Positions 26,325 through 35,349 of a stretch of 64,000 nt of DNA are shown here, piece by piece. Position numbers and translations under genes: made by a program. Origin of the DNA: Pseudarthrobacter defluvii (GTDB taxonomy: Bacteria > Actinomycetota > Actinomycetes > Actinomycetales > Micrococcaceae). Location: NCBI RefSeq assembly GCF_030323865.1, contig NZ_CP066362.1, positions 1,116,001 through 1,180,000 on the forward strand, given 5' to 3'. How positions within the stretch are numbered: the stretch's first letter is position 1; every line of letters begins with the position of its first letter. Under the pieces are notes generated by a model, which was given only the letters and a program-made list of their open reading frames with translations, did not search any database and had not been told where the DNA came from.

Positions 26325-27188
26325 ATGCACCGCCAAACCGCCAGGCCCCGTGCCATCTTCCTCGACATCGACGGCACCTACGCCGACCACGGTTTAGCGC
26401 CGGAAGCGCACGTGGACGCCGTGCGAATGGCCCGGAAGCTGGGCCACCTGGTCTTTGTCTGCACCGGGCGCCCCTTGTCGATGGTCCCGGGACACATCCT
26501 GGACGCCGGGTTTGACGGCACCATCACGGGCGCCGGAGCCAGGGTGGAAGTCGACGGCGAGGTCCTCAAGGACGCGCGGTTCGAGCCGGATCTCGCCGCA
26601 CGCATTGTGGAAACCCTGGACGCCCACCACGCCGCCTACATTCTGGAAGCTCCGGAGGCCCTGCACGGCCGCACGGGAGTGGACCGGCGGCTGCGGGAGG
26701 TGCTGGGCCCCATCTTCGCCGGCCGTCCACAGCACGACGGGGTCCTCAGCACCGATGTGGATCCGCTCGAGGACATCCTGGGCCCGATGCAGTACAGCGA
26801 CGACCTCCGGGCAACGTCCTACGCCAAAATCTCGTGCTTCGATTCACCGGTGCCGCTGACCCGACTGATGGAAACCTTCGGCCCTAAGGTGGGGCTGATC
26901 CCCAGTTCGCTGTCAGCCCTGGGTGAGCGTGCGGGGGAGATCTTCATGGCCGGCACGCACAAGGCCGTGGGCATCCAGGTGGTGGAGGCCCGGCTTGGCC
27001 TGGACCGTGCGGACATCGTGGCCATCGGCGACAGCGCCAACGACATCGAAATGCTTGAGTACGCGGGGGTGGGCATTGCCGTGGCGGGCGGCCACCCCGC
27101 CGTCCTGGCCGTGGCGGACAGGGTCACCGCTGCTCCTGCCGGCAACGGCGTGGCACTGGCCTTCGCGGAGTTGGGGCTCCTGGGCTAG
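26325..27188 (+). CDS. HAD-superfamily phosphatase (Cof-like)
   Basis: 287 aa. Motif I is DIDGT (Asp nucleophile near residue 14), motif II VCTGRP, the Lys-containing region is AGTHKAVG, and motif IV GDSANDIEML. The C2-type cap between motifs II and III fits the Cof subfamily, which dephosphorylates sugar phosphates or nucleotides. AAGGAG precedes the start. It converges on the UDP-sugar dehydrogenase gene, with 3 nt between stops. Confidence 0.9.
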   Translation: MHRQTARPRAIFLDIDGTYADHGLAPEAHVDAVRMARKLGHLVFVCTGRPLSMVPGHILDAGFDGTITGAGARVEVDGEVLKDARFEPDLAARIVETLDAHHAAYILEAPEALHGRTGVDRRLREVLGPIFAGRPQHDGVLSTDVDPLEDILGPMQYSDDLRATSYAKISCFDSPVPLTRLMETFGPKVGLIPSSLSALGERAGEIFMAGTHKAVGIQVVEARLGLDRADIVAIGDSANDIEMLEYAGVGIAVAGGHPAVLAVADRVTAAPAGNGVALAFAELGLLG

Positions 27189-27191
27189 GCC

Positions 27192-28619
27192 TCAGCGTGC
27201 CGAAGCCGCATTCAAAGTGCCGGCGTTCAAAGTGCCGGCGCCCAAGGTGCCCGTGCCCAGGGTGTCGTGGCTCAAGGTTCCGGCGGAGGTCCCCAGGCCG
27301 CGCACCACCCAGCCCTCCTCCAGCCAGGCCTCCGCATCCAGGACGTTCCGCGCGTCCAGGACCACCCGCCGTCGTACCAGCCGCCCGGCGAGGGCTGGGC
27401 TCAGCCGCCGGTATTCGTCCCATTCGGTGAGCAGCAGCACCAGCTCGGCGTCCTGGAGCGCCTTCTCCGTGGAGGCCTCGAAGCGGAGGCGCGGATAGCG
27501 CCGCCAGGCAAGGTTCACCGCTTTGGGGTCCGTGACCGTCACATGGGCCCCGGCAGCGGCCAGCCGGTCCGCCACATCGAGGGCGGGGGAGTCGCGGATG
27601 TCGTCCGTATCGGGCTTGAAGGAGGCGCCCAGGACGGTGACTGATCGTCCGGCCAGGGCCCCGCCGCAGAGCTCGGCCGCGAGCCTGACGGTCCGGTCAC
27701 GCTGGCCGAGGTTCACGCCATCGACCAGGCGCATCCAGTCCTCCACGGCGGATACGCCCAGCGTGGCCGCCTGGGTGCGGAAGCTGCGGATGTCCTTGGG
27801 CAGGCAGCCGCCGCCGAAGCCCAGGCCGGCATGCAGGTACCGGCTTCCGATCCTTGGGTCCAGCCCCATCGCCGCGCTGAGTTCGCTTACGTCCGCGCCG
27901 GCGGCATCGCACAGTTCGGCCACCGCATTGATGAAGCTGACTTTGGTGGCCAGGTACGCGTTGGCGGCGGACTTGATCAACTCGGCCGTGGCGAAACTGC
28001 ACACCAGGCGGGGGATTCCGGCGGCCAGCAGCGGTTCGTAGACAGCATCCAGCGCCGCGGTCACCCCCACCGGCGACCCGGTGACGGGGCTGAAGGCAGC
28101 GGACCGTCCGCCCTCCACGCCGTACACCAGCCGGTCCGGCACCAGCGAGTCCTTCACAGCCGTGCCCTGCCGCAGGAATTCCGGGTTCCAGCCAAGCAGC
28201 ACGTCGGGCCGCGGCGCCAGGATGGCGCCCAGCAGGTCCACCGTGCCAACCGGGACAGTGGATTTGCCCACGACGACGGCCCCCGCGGACAGGTGCGGAA
28301 GCAGCGCTTCCGTTGCGGAGACCAGGAAGGTGAGGTCGGCAGCGTCGGACGTCTTTTCCTGCGGCGTCCCCACGCAGAGGAAGTGCACCTGTGCATCCTT
28401 GGCGTCCGCCGGGTCCGTGGAGAACAGCAGCTTCCCGGTGGTGCGGCCGTCCTGGAGGAGTTCGTCCAGCCCTGGTTCGTGGAACGGCGCGGTGCCCAGC
28501 GCCAGCTGCCGCACCTTGCCGGGATCGACGTCGATGCCCACTACGGAGTGGCCCATGGATGCCAGCGTTGCGGCGTGGACGGCGCCCAAATAGCCGCAGC
28601 CGATCACAGATATTTTCAA
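27192..28619 (-). CDS. UDP-glucose/nucleotide-sugar 6-dehydrogenase with a repeat tail
   Basis: 475 aa from TTG 28619, which overlaps the upstream glycosyltransferase stop (TTGA) and is preceded by AAGGGAG. The NAD fold starts with ISVIGCGYLG; the catalytic Cys is in LGFGGGCLPKD, and NPEFLRQG and ASFKPDTDDIRDSP are family marks. It oxidises UDP-glucose to UDP-glucuronate or a similar reaction. Beyond the normal C-terminus (WVVRGLG) lies a tail of five GTLxx-type pentapeptides encoded by 15-bp repeats. Coupling to a glycosyltransferase points to glycolipid or envelope glycan synthesis. Confidence 0.92.
   Translation of the reverse strand: MKISVIGCGYLGAVHAATLASMGHSVVGIDVDPGKVRQLALGTAPFHEPGLDELLQDGRTTGKLLFSTDPADAKDAQVHFLCVGTPQEKTSDAADLTFLVSATEALLPHLSAGAVVVGKSTVPVGTVDLLGAILAPRPDVLLGWNPEFLRQGTAVKDSLVPDRLVYGVEGGRSAAFSPVTGSPVGVTAALDAVYEPLLAAGIPRLVCSFATAELIKSAANAYLATKVSFINAVAELCDAAGADVSELSAAMGLDPRIGSRYLHAGLGFGGGCLPKDIRSFRTQAATLGVSAVEDWMRLVDGVNLGQRDRTVRLAAELCGGALAGRSVTVLGASFKPDTDDIRDSPALDVADRLAAAGAHVTVTDPKAVNLAWRRYPRLRFEASTEKALQDAELVLLLTEWDEYRRLSPALAGRLVRRRVVLDARNVLDAEAWLEEGWVVRGLGTSAGTLSHDTLGTGTLGAGTLNAGTLNAASAR
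27211..27285 (-). repeat. Five tandem 15-bp repeats in the dehydrogenase C-terminus
   Basis: Units start at 27211, 27226, 27241, 27256 and 27271. The first two are identical (TTCAAAGTGCCGGCG on the plus strand) and the others diverge. They encode GTLNA-, GTLGA-, DTLGT- and GTLSH-type pentapeptides just before the stop. Confidence 0.85.
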
Positions 28620-29776
28620 AGGTTCGCTCCCTTGGTGTTGATTGAGCCTGCCGGCACCGGTCCGGCCGCCGCGATGGCTTCTTCGTAGTGGTGGATCAGT
28701 TCTGAGCAGAGCGCCGGCCATGTCCTGTCCTGGACCGAGGCGTGCGCGGCGGATGCGAAGGCCCGGCGCTTGGCGTCGTCACCCATCAGGTCCTGCACCC
28801 GGGCGCGCAGGGCCGAGAGGTCGCCCGGTTTGTAAAGCCACCCGGTCCGTGAATTTTCCACCAGGTCCAAGGGGCCGCCCCGACCTGTAGCCACCACCGG
28901 CACACCCGATGCCATGGCCTCCTGGATGGTCTGGCAGAAGGTTTCGAACTCGCCCGGGTGGACGAACAGGTCGAACGATGCCACCGTCCGGGCCAGTTCC
29001 TCACCGCCCATGAAGCCGGTGAACAGTGCGCCGGGAAGTGCCGTCTCGAGGGCCTGGCGCTGGGGTCCGTCCCCCACAATCACCAGCCGTGTGTTGGGAA
29101 TGCCGGCGAGGGCCGCGAGGTCTTCCACCTGCTTTTCCACCGCGAGCCTGCCTACGTAGCCGATGATCCGCTCGCCGTTGGGGGCCACCGAAGCCCGCCA
29201 GCCGTCGTCGCGCTTTTCCGGCGAGAACCGCGCGGTATCCACACCGCGGCGCCACATCCGGACCCGCGGAATGCCCCGGCCGCGCAACTGGTTCAGCGCG
29301 AACGTGGAAGGCACCAGGGTGCGGGTGGCCAGCAGGTGGATGTTCTCCACCCTGGTCCAGGCCCAGTTCTCCAGGAAAGGAACGCCGTAACGCGCGGCGT
29401 AGCTGGGGACCTCCGTCTGGTAGACGGCCACGGTGGGAATTCCCAGCTGGCTGGCAGCCTGCGCCGCACGCCATCCCAGCACGAAGGGAGAGGCAAGATG
29501 CACCACGTCGGGCGCGTACTCGGCAAGGATTCGCTTGACCCGGTACACACCGCCCAACGCCACCCTGACATTCGTGTAACCGGCCAGCGGGACCGCCGGA
29601 AGCCTGTGCACCTCGGCACCTTTGACCTGGACGGCCGGCTCCCCGTCATGGGCGGAAGGGGCGATGACCAGGACGTCGTCACCCCGCTCCTGGAGATGGT
29701 CCAGGACCCGCAGGATGGAATGCGTGACACCGTTCATCAACGGCAAAAATGATTCAGCGACAATTGCGATCCTCAC
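28616..29776 (-). CDS. GT4-family glycosyltransferase (mannosyltransferase-like)
   Basis: 386 aa. The N-terminal MRIAIVAESFLPLMNGVTHSI and VVHLASPF, the middle IGYVGRLAVEKQV, VIVGDGPQR and the C-terminal HPGEFETFCQTIQEAMASG (the E-x7-E region) define a GT-B retaining enzyme of GT4. It resembles actinobacterial MgtA-like enzymes that add mannose or glucuronate to diacylglycerol lipids. Its stop overlaps the UDP-sugar dehydrogenase start, which suggests the two make and transfer an activated (uronic) sugar; this is inference. Start is GTG 29776. Confidence 0.88.
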   Translation of the reverse strand: MRIAIVAESFLPLMNGVTHSILRVLDHLQERGDDVLVIAPSAHDGEPAVQVKGAEVHRLPAVPLAGYTNVRVALGGVYRVKRILAEYAPDVVHLASPFVLGWRAAQAASQLGIPTVAVYQTEVPSYAARYGVPFLENWAWTRVENIHLLATRTLVPSTFALNQLRGRGIPRVRMWRRGVDTARFSPEKRDDGWRASVAPNGERIIGYVGRLAVEKQVEDLAALAGIPNTRLVIVGDGPQRQALETALPGALFTGFMGGEELARTVASFDLFVHPGEFETFCQTIQEAMASGVPVVATGRGGPLDLVENSRTGWLYKPGDLSALRARVQDLMGDDAKRRAFASAAHASVQDRTWPALCSELIHHYEEAIAAAGPVPAGSINTKGANL

Positions 29777-29876
29777 CCCTCAACCGTGGGCGCCTTCCTT
29801 GAAATGACGGGGGAGAAAGCATGACCCGGAGGAGAAGCAGGGGTGAACAGCTGCATCCGGATCCAAAAAAAATTAC

Positions 29877-29911
29877 TAAGTAGGCTTGGCATTCGATGCT
29901 AAGCATGCTTA
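29877..29911. promoter_or_regulatory. Two TAAG-N4-CTTA dyads upstream of the PRC/DUF2382 gene
   Basis: TAAGTAGGCTTG (29877-29888) and TAAGCATGCTTA (29900-29911, a perfect palindrome) are 23 bp apart, two helical turns. The same dyad, TAAGACTGCTTA, occurs at 45544-45555 in front of a secreted-protein gene. This suggests a shared regulator. Confidence 0.45.
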
Positions 29912-30035
29912 CGGTAGTGGGGCAGTCAGCGCAGAGCCTCAAGCAACGGGGCAGGAACTGGACGTCGGGAGTAAGCCCCGGTCCACAAGATCCATTGCTG
30001 GCGTACCCAGTGCAAAGACAATCCAAGGAGACGTC

Positions 30036-30911
30036 ATGCTCAACAGGGAAAACCTTGAAAACCTGCTCACCAAGGGCGGCCACGTCGTTGGTTCCGACGG
30101 TTCTAAGATCGGATCGATCGGCCAGCTGTACGCAGATGACGACACGGGTGAGCCCACATGGGTCACCGTGAAGACGGGCCTTTTCGGTACATCCGAGTCC
30201 TTTGTGCCGGTAGAAGGCGCGCACGAACAGGGTGAGGATCTGGTGGTTCCCTACAGCAAGGAACACGTCAAGGATGCTCCCCGCGTGGACGCCGACGGCC
30301 ACCTCAGCCCCGAGGAAGAGGACCGGCTCTACACCTACTACGACCGTAATGGTGCACAGACCTACACCGAGGCGACCTCCGGATACTCGACATCCGACAT
30401 TGCGAGCTCCGGAACCAGGACCGACGCCGACCTGCAGGGCGATGCCGACCTGAATGCAGGCACCCCCACGGCCGGCATCCGCTCCGAGCGCGATACCGAG
30501 TCCCGCGGAACCGTTGGCCACGACACCTCCGGCCCCACCACGGATGACGCCATGACGCGATCCGAGGAGCAGCTGCACGTGGGTACGGAGCGGCAGGAGA
30601 CCAGCCGCGCACGGCTGCGGAAGTACGTCACCACCGAGAATGTCACCAAGACCATCCCGGTGGAGCGTGAAGAGGTCCGCGTGGAGCGCGAGCCCATCAC
30701 CGATGCCAACCGCGGTGCCGCCCTCGACGGACCTGCCATCAGCGAAGAAGAGCACGAGGTGGTCCTCCACGAGGAGCGCCCGGTGGTGGAGAAGGAAGCC
30801 GTTCCGGTGGAGCGGGTCCGGCTGGACAAGGACACCGTCCGTGACGACGTGACGGTGAACGAGGAAGTCCGCAAGGAACACATCGACACCGACGGCGACG
30901 CACGTCGCTGA
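30036..30911 (+). CDS. PRC-barrel and DUF2382 domain stress protein
   Basis: 291 aa from ATG 30036 with AAGGAG. The PRC-barrel domain is about residues 1-90 (KIGSIGQLYADDDTGEPTWVTVKTG as a whole pattern). An acidic linker of low complexity follows, then a DUF2382 domain (about 185-285) with repeated VEREEVRVEREPI and HEERPVVEKEAVPVE segments. The protein is highly charged and probably cytoplasmic. PRC-DUF2382 proteins are widespread in desiccation- and stress-tolerant bacteria; mechanism unknown. Two palindromic TAAG-N4-CTTA motifs lie upstream. Confidence 0.9.
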   Translation: MLNRENLENLLTKGGHVVGSDGSKIGSIGQLYADDDTGEPTWVTVKTGLFGTSESFVPVEGAHEQGEDLVVPYSKEHVKDAPRVDADGHLSPEEEDRLYTYYDRNGAQTYTEATSGYSTSDIASSGTRTDADLQGDADLNAGTPTAGIRSERDTESRGTVGHDTSGPTTDDAMTRSEEQLHVGTERQETSRARLRKYVTTENVTKTIPVEREEVRVEREPITDANRGAALDGPAISEEEHEVVLHEERPVVEKEAVPVERVRLDKDTVRDDVTVNEEVRKEHIDTDGDARR

Positions 30912-30982
30912 TGGGGACGGGGGACCTGGTCCCCTTGTTCCATTGGGCACGCTGGTTGGAGCAGCAGCCCTGATACGGTGAA

Positions 30983-31026
30983 CGGCGCCGGGAACCTACT
31001 TGGAGGCTCCCGGCGCCGCACCGTTT
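30983..31026 (+). terminator. Intrinsic terminator after the PRC/DUF2382 gene
   Basis: CGGCGCCGGGA (30983-30993) pairs with TCCCGGCGCCG (31008-31018), followed shortly by TTTT at 31023-31026. Confidence 0.85.
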
Positions 31027-31032
31027 TAAGAT

Positions 31033-31070
31033 GCTGGTGCAGCCGCGCTGACAGCGGTGACTGCACCAGC
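31033..31070. other. Unassigned two-step hairpin
   Basis: GCTGGTGCAG (31033-31042) pairs perfectly with CTGCACCAGC (31061-31070), and inside it CCGC pairs with GCGG. It stands 7 nt after the terminator T run, without a T run of its own. It may be part of a small RNA or a leader; I do not recognise it. Confidence 0.5.
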
Positions 31071-31352
31071 CAGTAGGACGAATATCTTCAGAACTTACGG
31101 TTCATCTCTCATTCGCGGCTCCTGTTTCCCGGCTTACGACAACCCGGGTCCAATGCTGGCACTGACCAGGCGGGGCGGCCAGCAGAAATCGCAGTACCCC
31201 CTCAGCGGGGCGGCGGGTGTTGGTTTCTACCAATTTTACGGCCGTGCCCCCTAAAAAGCGCCGGGCCGCGGGGCATTGGCTTGATGATCAGTGCCGCCGC
31301 TGAGCCTGTCGTTCGCGGGCGCGGCGCGACCTCCGTGACACCATGGAACACG

Positions 31353-32669
31353 ATGAAACTGCGCGCTGATCAGACCGGAGACCGTGGCCTTCCCATGCCG
31401 TTGTGGCTGCAGGGTGCCCTTGAAACGGCGCAGGCGGCCGTCATTTCCGCGCTGGTGGTGGTGGCGCCCATCGTTGCCGTGTGGGCCACCGCCGGTTTCC
31501 AGAATGGGCAGTTCGAGGTCCTCGCCAGGCTGGCCGGCCAGTCCTGGCTCCTGGTCCACGGCGTGCCGCTGGAACTTGCCGGCGCCGGACCGGAGGCGGC
31601 AACCCATGGCGGGTCCGGCATGCTGAGCCTGATTCCCCTGGGCCTCACTCTCATCCCGTTCCTGCTTGCCTGGCGCGCCGGCCGCCGGCTGGCCCGTGCC
31701 TCTTACACCGACCAGCTGTGGCAGGCGCTCCTGGGGTCATGGCTGGTCTATGCGGCCTTCGGCGTGGCCACCGGGTTTGTTTGCCGCACTGCCGATGTCA
31801 TCATCAATCTTTGGTACGCCCTGCTGATTCCCCTGATTCCGTACGGGCTGGGCATGGTGATCGGGGCACGACGGGAAGCAGGTTCGTGGAGCCGGCTCAT
31901 CGGCGTCGACGCCGTTGACTGGATCTCGCGGACCAGCCAGCATTCCCGCTGGGCCGGCTCGTACTTCGCATCTGTGGCGAAAGCCGGATTCGTGGCCGTG
32001 ATGTCCGCCCTCACCCTGGCCGCTGCGCTCCTGGCAGTCGACCTGTTCATCCACTGGAACCTCGTGGTGTCCGTCTACGAAGCGCTCGACGCCGGCCCGG
32101 TGGGAGGCGCGGCCCTCACCATCGCACAGCTCGGCTTCCTGCCCAACCTTGTCGTCTTTGCCCTCGCCTGGACGTCCGGCGCCGGTTTCGCCATGGGAGC
32201 CGGCTCCCACGTCGGTCCGTTGGCCACCGCCGTCGGGCCGGTGCCCTCCATCCCCGTCCTGTCGGCCATCCCGTCAGGATCCCTCGACTACGCCTTTGTG
32301 GCCCTGGTGGTCCCGGTGCTGGCAGGCGTCATGGCCGGGTGGTGGTTCCTCCGCGAGGGCGAGAACCACTTTGACGAATGGCTCGCCATCAAGATCCACG
32401 CCCGCTGGTTCACGGCCAGCTCCTCAACCCTGGTACTCGCAGTCCTGGCCGGGCTGGCTGCCGGTCTGCTGACCGCGGGCCTGGCCTGGATCGCCAAGGG
32501 CTCAGCCGGCCTTGGCCGCCTGACGGACATCGGACCTGACCCGCTGTGGACGGGACTGTGGGTGGCCGCGGAGGTGGGCATCGGCGTCGTCATTGGCTAC
32601 GCGGCTGGACCGTGGCTGGAACGGGAGAAGGGCAGCGCCGTGGAACGGGACGCCGAGCTGGTCCACTAG
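31353..32669 (+). CDS. DUF6350/PerM-type cell-division membrane protein
   Basis: 438 aa with ten or more hydrophobic helices. It matches the actinobacterial DUF6350 (PerM) family by layout and by position just upstream of purN; PerM supports cell division and persistence in mycobacteria. Recognisable parts are LWYALLIPLIPYGLG and a central AWTSGAGFAMGAGSHVGPL loop. ATG 31353 is preferred; 31396 is another option. The neighbouring 143-aa membrane gene converges on it, with 14 nt between stops. Confidence 0.8.
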   Translation: MKLRADQTGDRGLPMPLWLQGALETAQAAVISALVVVAPIVAVWATAGFQNGQFEVLARLAGQSWLLVHGVPLELAGAGPEAATHGGSGMLSLIPLGLTLIPFLLAWRAGRRLARASYTDQLWQALLGSWLVYAAFGVATGFVCRTADVIINLWYALLIPLIPYGLGMVIGARREAGSWSRLIGVDAVDWISRTSQHSRWAGSYFASVAKAGFVAVMSALTLAAALLAVDLFIHWNLVVSVYEALDAGPVGGAALTIAQLGFLPNLVVFALAWTSGAGFAMGAGSHVGPLATAVGPVPSIPVLSAIPSGSLDYAFVALVVPVLAGVMAGWWFLREGENHFDEWLAIKIHARWFTASSSTLVLAVLAGLAAGLLTAGLAWIAKGSAGLGRLTDIGPDPLWTGLWVAAEVGIGVVIGYAAGPWLEREKGSAVERDAELVH

Positions 32670-32683
32670 GACCCAATTCCCGC

Positions 32684-33115
32684 CTAGCGCACCTTGGTGG
32701 GCAGAACGTCCTGGAACTGCGCCATGCACGTATGGGTGGCCCGGTCCGTCAGTGCCCGGCCAAGGCAGGCCTGGTAGTCACGCACCTGGTCGTACAGGAC
32801 CAATGTGGTGACGATAAACAGCACCATGACGGCCGCAACGACCAGGCCGGAAATGGTGCCGAAGAGGACCAGCTTGGATTCCCTCAACCGGATGCTCCGC
32901 ACCAGCAGGAAAACCCCCAGGACCAGGCCGACGGCGGTCAGTAGCGTCGCCAGCCAGAGGTATCCGACATCCAGTTGGTACACGAAGAACGCGCCGAGGA
33001 CCGAGACAACAAACATCCGGAACAGGGTGCGGGTCTTGGCAAGGGAAGCCTTGGCCCCCTCGCTGAGCGGGGGTTTGACCTGCTGCTGCCCGCTCCGGCC
33101 CGGTTCGCTGTTCAT
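32684..33115 (-). CDS. Small membrane protein, divergent from purN
   Basis: 143 aa from ATG 33115, three hydrophobic helices (about 34-50, 55-73, 88-108). The polar N-terminus (GRSGQQQVKPPLSEGAKASL) is probably cytoplasmic, and the C-terminal CLGRALTDRATHTCMAQF contains two Cys that could form an extracytoplasmic disulfide. Its start is 39 nt from the purN start on the other strand, so they share a promoter region. No function recognised. Confidence 0.7.
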   Translation of the reverse strand: MNSEPGRSGQQQVKPPLSEGAKASLAKTRTLFRMFVVSVLGAFFVYQLDVGYLWLATLLTAVGLVLGVFLLVRSIRLRESKLVLFGTISGLVVAAVMVLFIVTTLVLYDQVRDYQACLGRALTDRATHTCMAQFQDVLPTKVR

Positions 33116-33154
33116 GTTTTCCAGCGTACGCGAGCGTGCACCTAAGCTGGTCCA

Positions 33155-33736
33155 ATGCGTATCGTCGTCCTCGTTTCCGGAACCGGGTCCAACCTCCAGG
33201 CCGTCATTGACGCCGTCAAGGCGGGGGAGCTCGACGTGGAAATCGCGGCGGTGGGCGCCGACCGTCAGGGGACGTACGGCGTCGAACGTTCTGCTGCCGC
33301 CGGAATCCCCACCTTTGTGGTGGACTTCAAGGCCTACCCGGAACGCGTCGACTGGAACGCCGCGCTCACCGACGCCGTGGCCGCCTACAAGCCGGACGTT
33401 GTGGTCTCCTCCGGGTTCATGCGGATCGTCAGCCCCAGCTTCATCGATGCGTTCAACGGCCGGTACCTCAACACCCACCCTGCGCTGCTCCCGGCGTTCC
33501 CCGGAGCCCACGGTGTCCGCGACGCGATGGCGTACGGGGTCAAGGTCACGGGCTGCACCGTGCACTGGGCCGACGCCGGCGTGGACACGGGACCCATCAT
33601 CGCCCAGGAAGCGGTGGCCATCGAGGACTCCGACACCGAGGAGACCCTGCACGAGCGCATCAAGGTGGTGGAGCGCCGACTCCTGGTCTCCACCCTGGCC
33701 ACGCTCGCCGCGGACCCCGCGTTTTCCGCCTCGTAG
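33155..33736 (+). CDS. purN: Phosphoribosylglycinamide formyltransferase
   Basis: 193 aa, typical PurN length. VLVSGTGSNLQAVID binds GAR phosphate near the N-terminus. The catalytic Asn-His-Asp set is visible in LNTHPALLPAFPGAHG and VDTGPII. It uses 10-formyl-THF to make FGAR in purine synthesis. Start ATG 33155 gives the conserved MRIVVLVSG. purH lies 1.6 kb downstream, separated by an MFS gene on the opposite strand. Confidence 0.97.
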   Translation: MRIVVLVSGTGSNLQAVIDAVKAGELDVEIAAVGADRQGTYGVERSAAAGIPTFVVDFKAYPERVDWNAALTDAVAAYKPDVVVSSGFMRIVSPSFIDAFNGRYLNTHPALLPAFPGAHGVRDAMAYGVKVTGCTVHWADAGVDTGPIIAQEAVAIEDSDTEETLHERIKVVERRLLVSTLATLAADPAFSAS

Positions 33737-33744
33737 CCCCTTCC

Positions 33745-33827
33745 TTCGACGCGCATCTCCACTTTCGCTGCGCAAATTCCTTTGCGCGCCCCAAATAAGG
33801 TGCGCGGGAGGGAATTTGCGGGTCGAA
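33745..33827. repeat. 83-bp imperfect inverted repeat between convergent genes
   Basis: Outer TTCGAC/GTCGAA (33745-33750, 33822-33827) and inner GCAAATTCC/GGAATTTGC (33772-33780, 33811-33819) arms, with several GCGC blocks between. It lies between purN and the MFS gene stops. It could terminate both transcripts or be a small mobile remnant; only one copy is in the window. Confidence 0.5.
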
Positions 33828-33854
33828 ACGGATCAGCCGCGTCGCGATCTCCGG

Positions 33855-35207
33855 CTACTGCAGGCGGCGCTGGCGGGTTTCGGGGGAGAAGAACCCCATC
33901 CACAGCACCGCTGCCAGGACCAGGGCTCCTGCCAGGGCGAACGACGTGGCCAGGCCCAGTTCGGGCCAGAAGTAGTTCGCGAAGATCAGCGGCCCAAAGC
34001 CCGCACCCAGCCGGGAGAACGTGGACGCCCAGCCGAAGCCGGTGCCACGCAGCTCCGTGGGGTAGAGCTCCGACACGTAGGCATATAGCACCGGAATGGC
34101 CACCTGCACCACGAACCCGAACACCAGCAGCCAGAACACCGCGGCCGTAGGGATGTCCACCACAAACGCCACGATCACCAAGGTCAGCGCGGACAGCGGA
34201 CCGGTGATGGCAAGGATCCATTTGCGCCCCACCCGTTCCACCAGGAGGGCCGCCACCACCACGCCCAGGAATCCGACGGCGGCCATGGAGGCAGTGGTGA
34301 CGAACGCCTTGTACTCGGCGAAGCCGGCGCCGATCAGGATCCGGGGCATCCACGTCAGGGACAGGTAGTACACCAGCAGGATGCTGAAGAACAGGGCCCA
34401 GGCGGCCGTGGTGATCTTCCAGTTGAACTGCCACACGGAGCGCAACTGGGTCCAGGCACTGCCTGCGGAGAGCCGCGGCACGTCCTTGGCATCGGGGAGG
34501 CTGTAAGCACGGGGTTCGGCGCCGGTGGCTTCCACCAGCCCGTCAATGATTCGGGCCGCTTCCTCCCGTCGGCCCTTCCGGATAAGGAACAGCGGGGACT
34601 CGGGCACGCTCCTTCGCACCCAGAACACCAGGAGTGCGGGCAGGACCATCACCAGCAGGGTGAGGCGCCAGTCGCCGGAAAGGGCCACCAGCCCCGCTGA
34701 GACGAAGCCGGCCAAGGCAGCACCCACCGGCCACCAGCCATCCATGGCGGTGAGCACTTTCCCCCGCTGTTTCCGTGGCGTGAACTCACCCACCAGGGCG
34801 TAATCCACGGGTATGCAGCCGCCCAGGCCGAAGCCGGCCATGAACCGGAAGACGCAGAACCAGATGAAGTCGGGGGCGAACGCGCCCAGCACCGTGAACA
34901 CCGAGAACAGCAGCAGGGTGGCCGTGAAGGCCTTCTTCCGTCCCACCGTGTCCGCGATGGTTCCCCAGATGAAGGCGCCCAGGGCCATGCCGATCAGGTT
35001 CGAGGTGCCCACCCACGCGGCCTCGCCTGCGGAGAGGGACCAGTGCTTTGACAGCAGCGGAATCAGGATGCCGTTCAGGGTCACGTCCCAGGCGTCAAAC
35101 ATGAAGCCAAGGCCCCCCACCAGAAAGATCCTGCCCTGGACTTTCCATCGCCAGGGCAGTTCCTGAACCACCTGTTCGCCGCTGGGCACAGTGGTGTAAG
35201 TATTCAT
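33855..35207 (-). CDS. MFS transporter (sugar/metabolite:H+ symporter subfamily)
   Basis: 450 aa from ATG 35207 with GGAGG at ideal spacing; the frame further upstream is rejected. Twelve hydrophobic helices. The family signature DTVGRKKAF lies between helices 2 and 3, and RFMAGFGLGGCIPV and YVSELYPTELRGTGFGW are marks of the SP/AAHS-like groups. Substrate unknown, probably a sugar or organic acid. It is divergent from purH and convergent with purN. Confidence 0.88.
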   Translation of the reverse strand: MNTYTTVPSGEQVVQELPWRWKVQGRIFLVGGLGFMFDAWDVTLNGILIPLLSKHWSLSAGEAAWVGTSNLIGMALGAFIWGTIADTVGRKKAFTATLLLFSVFTVLGAFAPDFIWFCVFRFMAGFGLGGCIPVDYALVGEFTPRKQRGKVLTAMDGWWPVGAALAGFVSAGLVALSGDWRLTLLVMVLPALLVFWVRRSVPESPLFLIRKGRREEAARIIDGLVEATGAEPRAYSLPDAKDVPRLSAGSAWTQLRSVWQFNWKITTAAWALFFSILLVYYLSLTWMPRILIGAGFAEYKAFVTTASMAAVGFLGVVVAALLVERVGRKWILAITGPLSALTLVIVAFVVDIPTAAVFWLLVFGFVVQVAIPVLYAYVSELYPTELRGTGFGWASTFSRLGAGFGPLIFANYFWPELGLATSFALAGALVLAAVLWMGFFSPETRQRRLQ

Positions 35208-35349
35208 CGCCGCCTCCTGTTGAAACTCTAGCCCGGCCCCACCGGGTTCACACTCCGGCAGACACACGGGGCAACCGTGCCCGTCGCGATAAACTGGCCC
35301 TATCCCCACCAACCGCGGCCTCGTTCCGCGAGATAAGACGGAGACATTT

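Larger units (their letters stand above)
30912..31352. other. 441-bp intergenic region with a terminator and an unassigned hairpin
   Basis: It holds the terminator at 30983-31026, then a second hairpin at 31033-31070 with no assigned role, then about 280 bp with no gene I can support. The frame of the following membrane protein stays open back to 31281, but without a good ribosome site. Confidence 0.5.

Noticed and set aside
35208..35349. ZTP (pfl) riboswitch in the purH leader
   Set aside because: The leader lacks the recognisable conserved core of that riboswitch; only a TAAACT-like -10 is visible.
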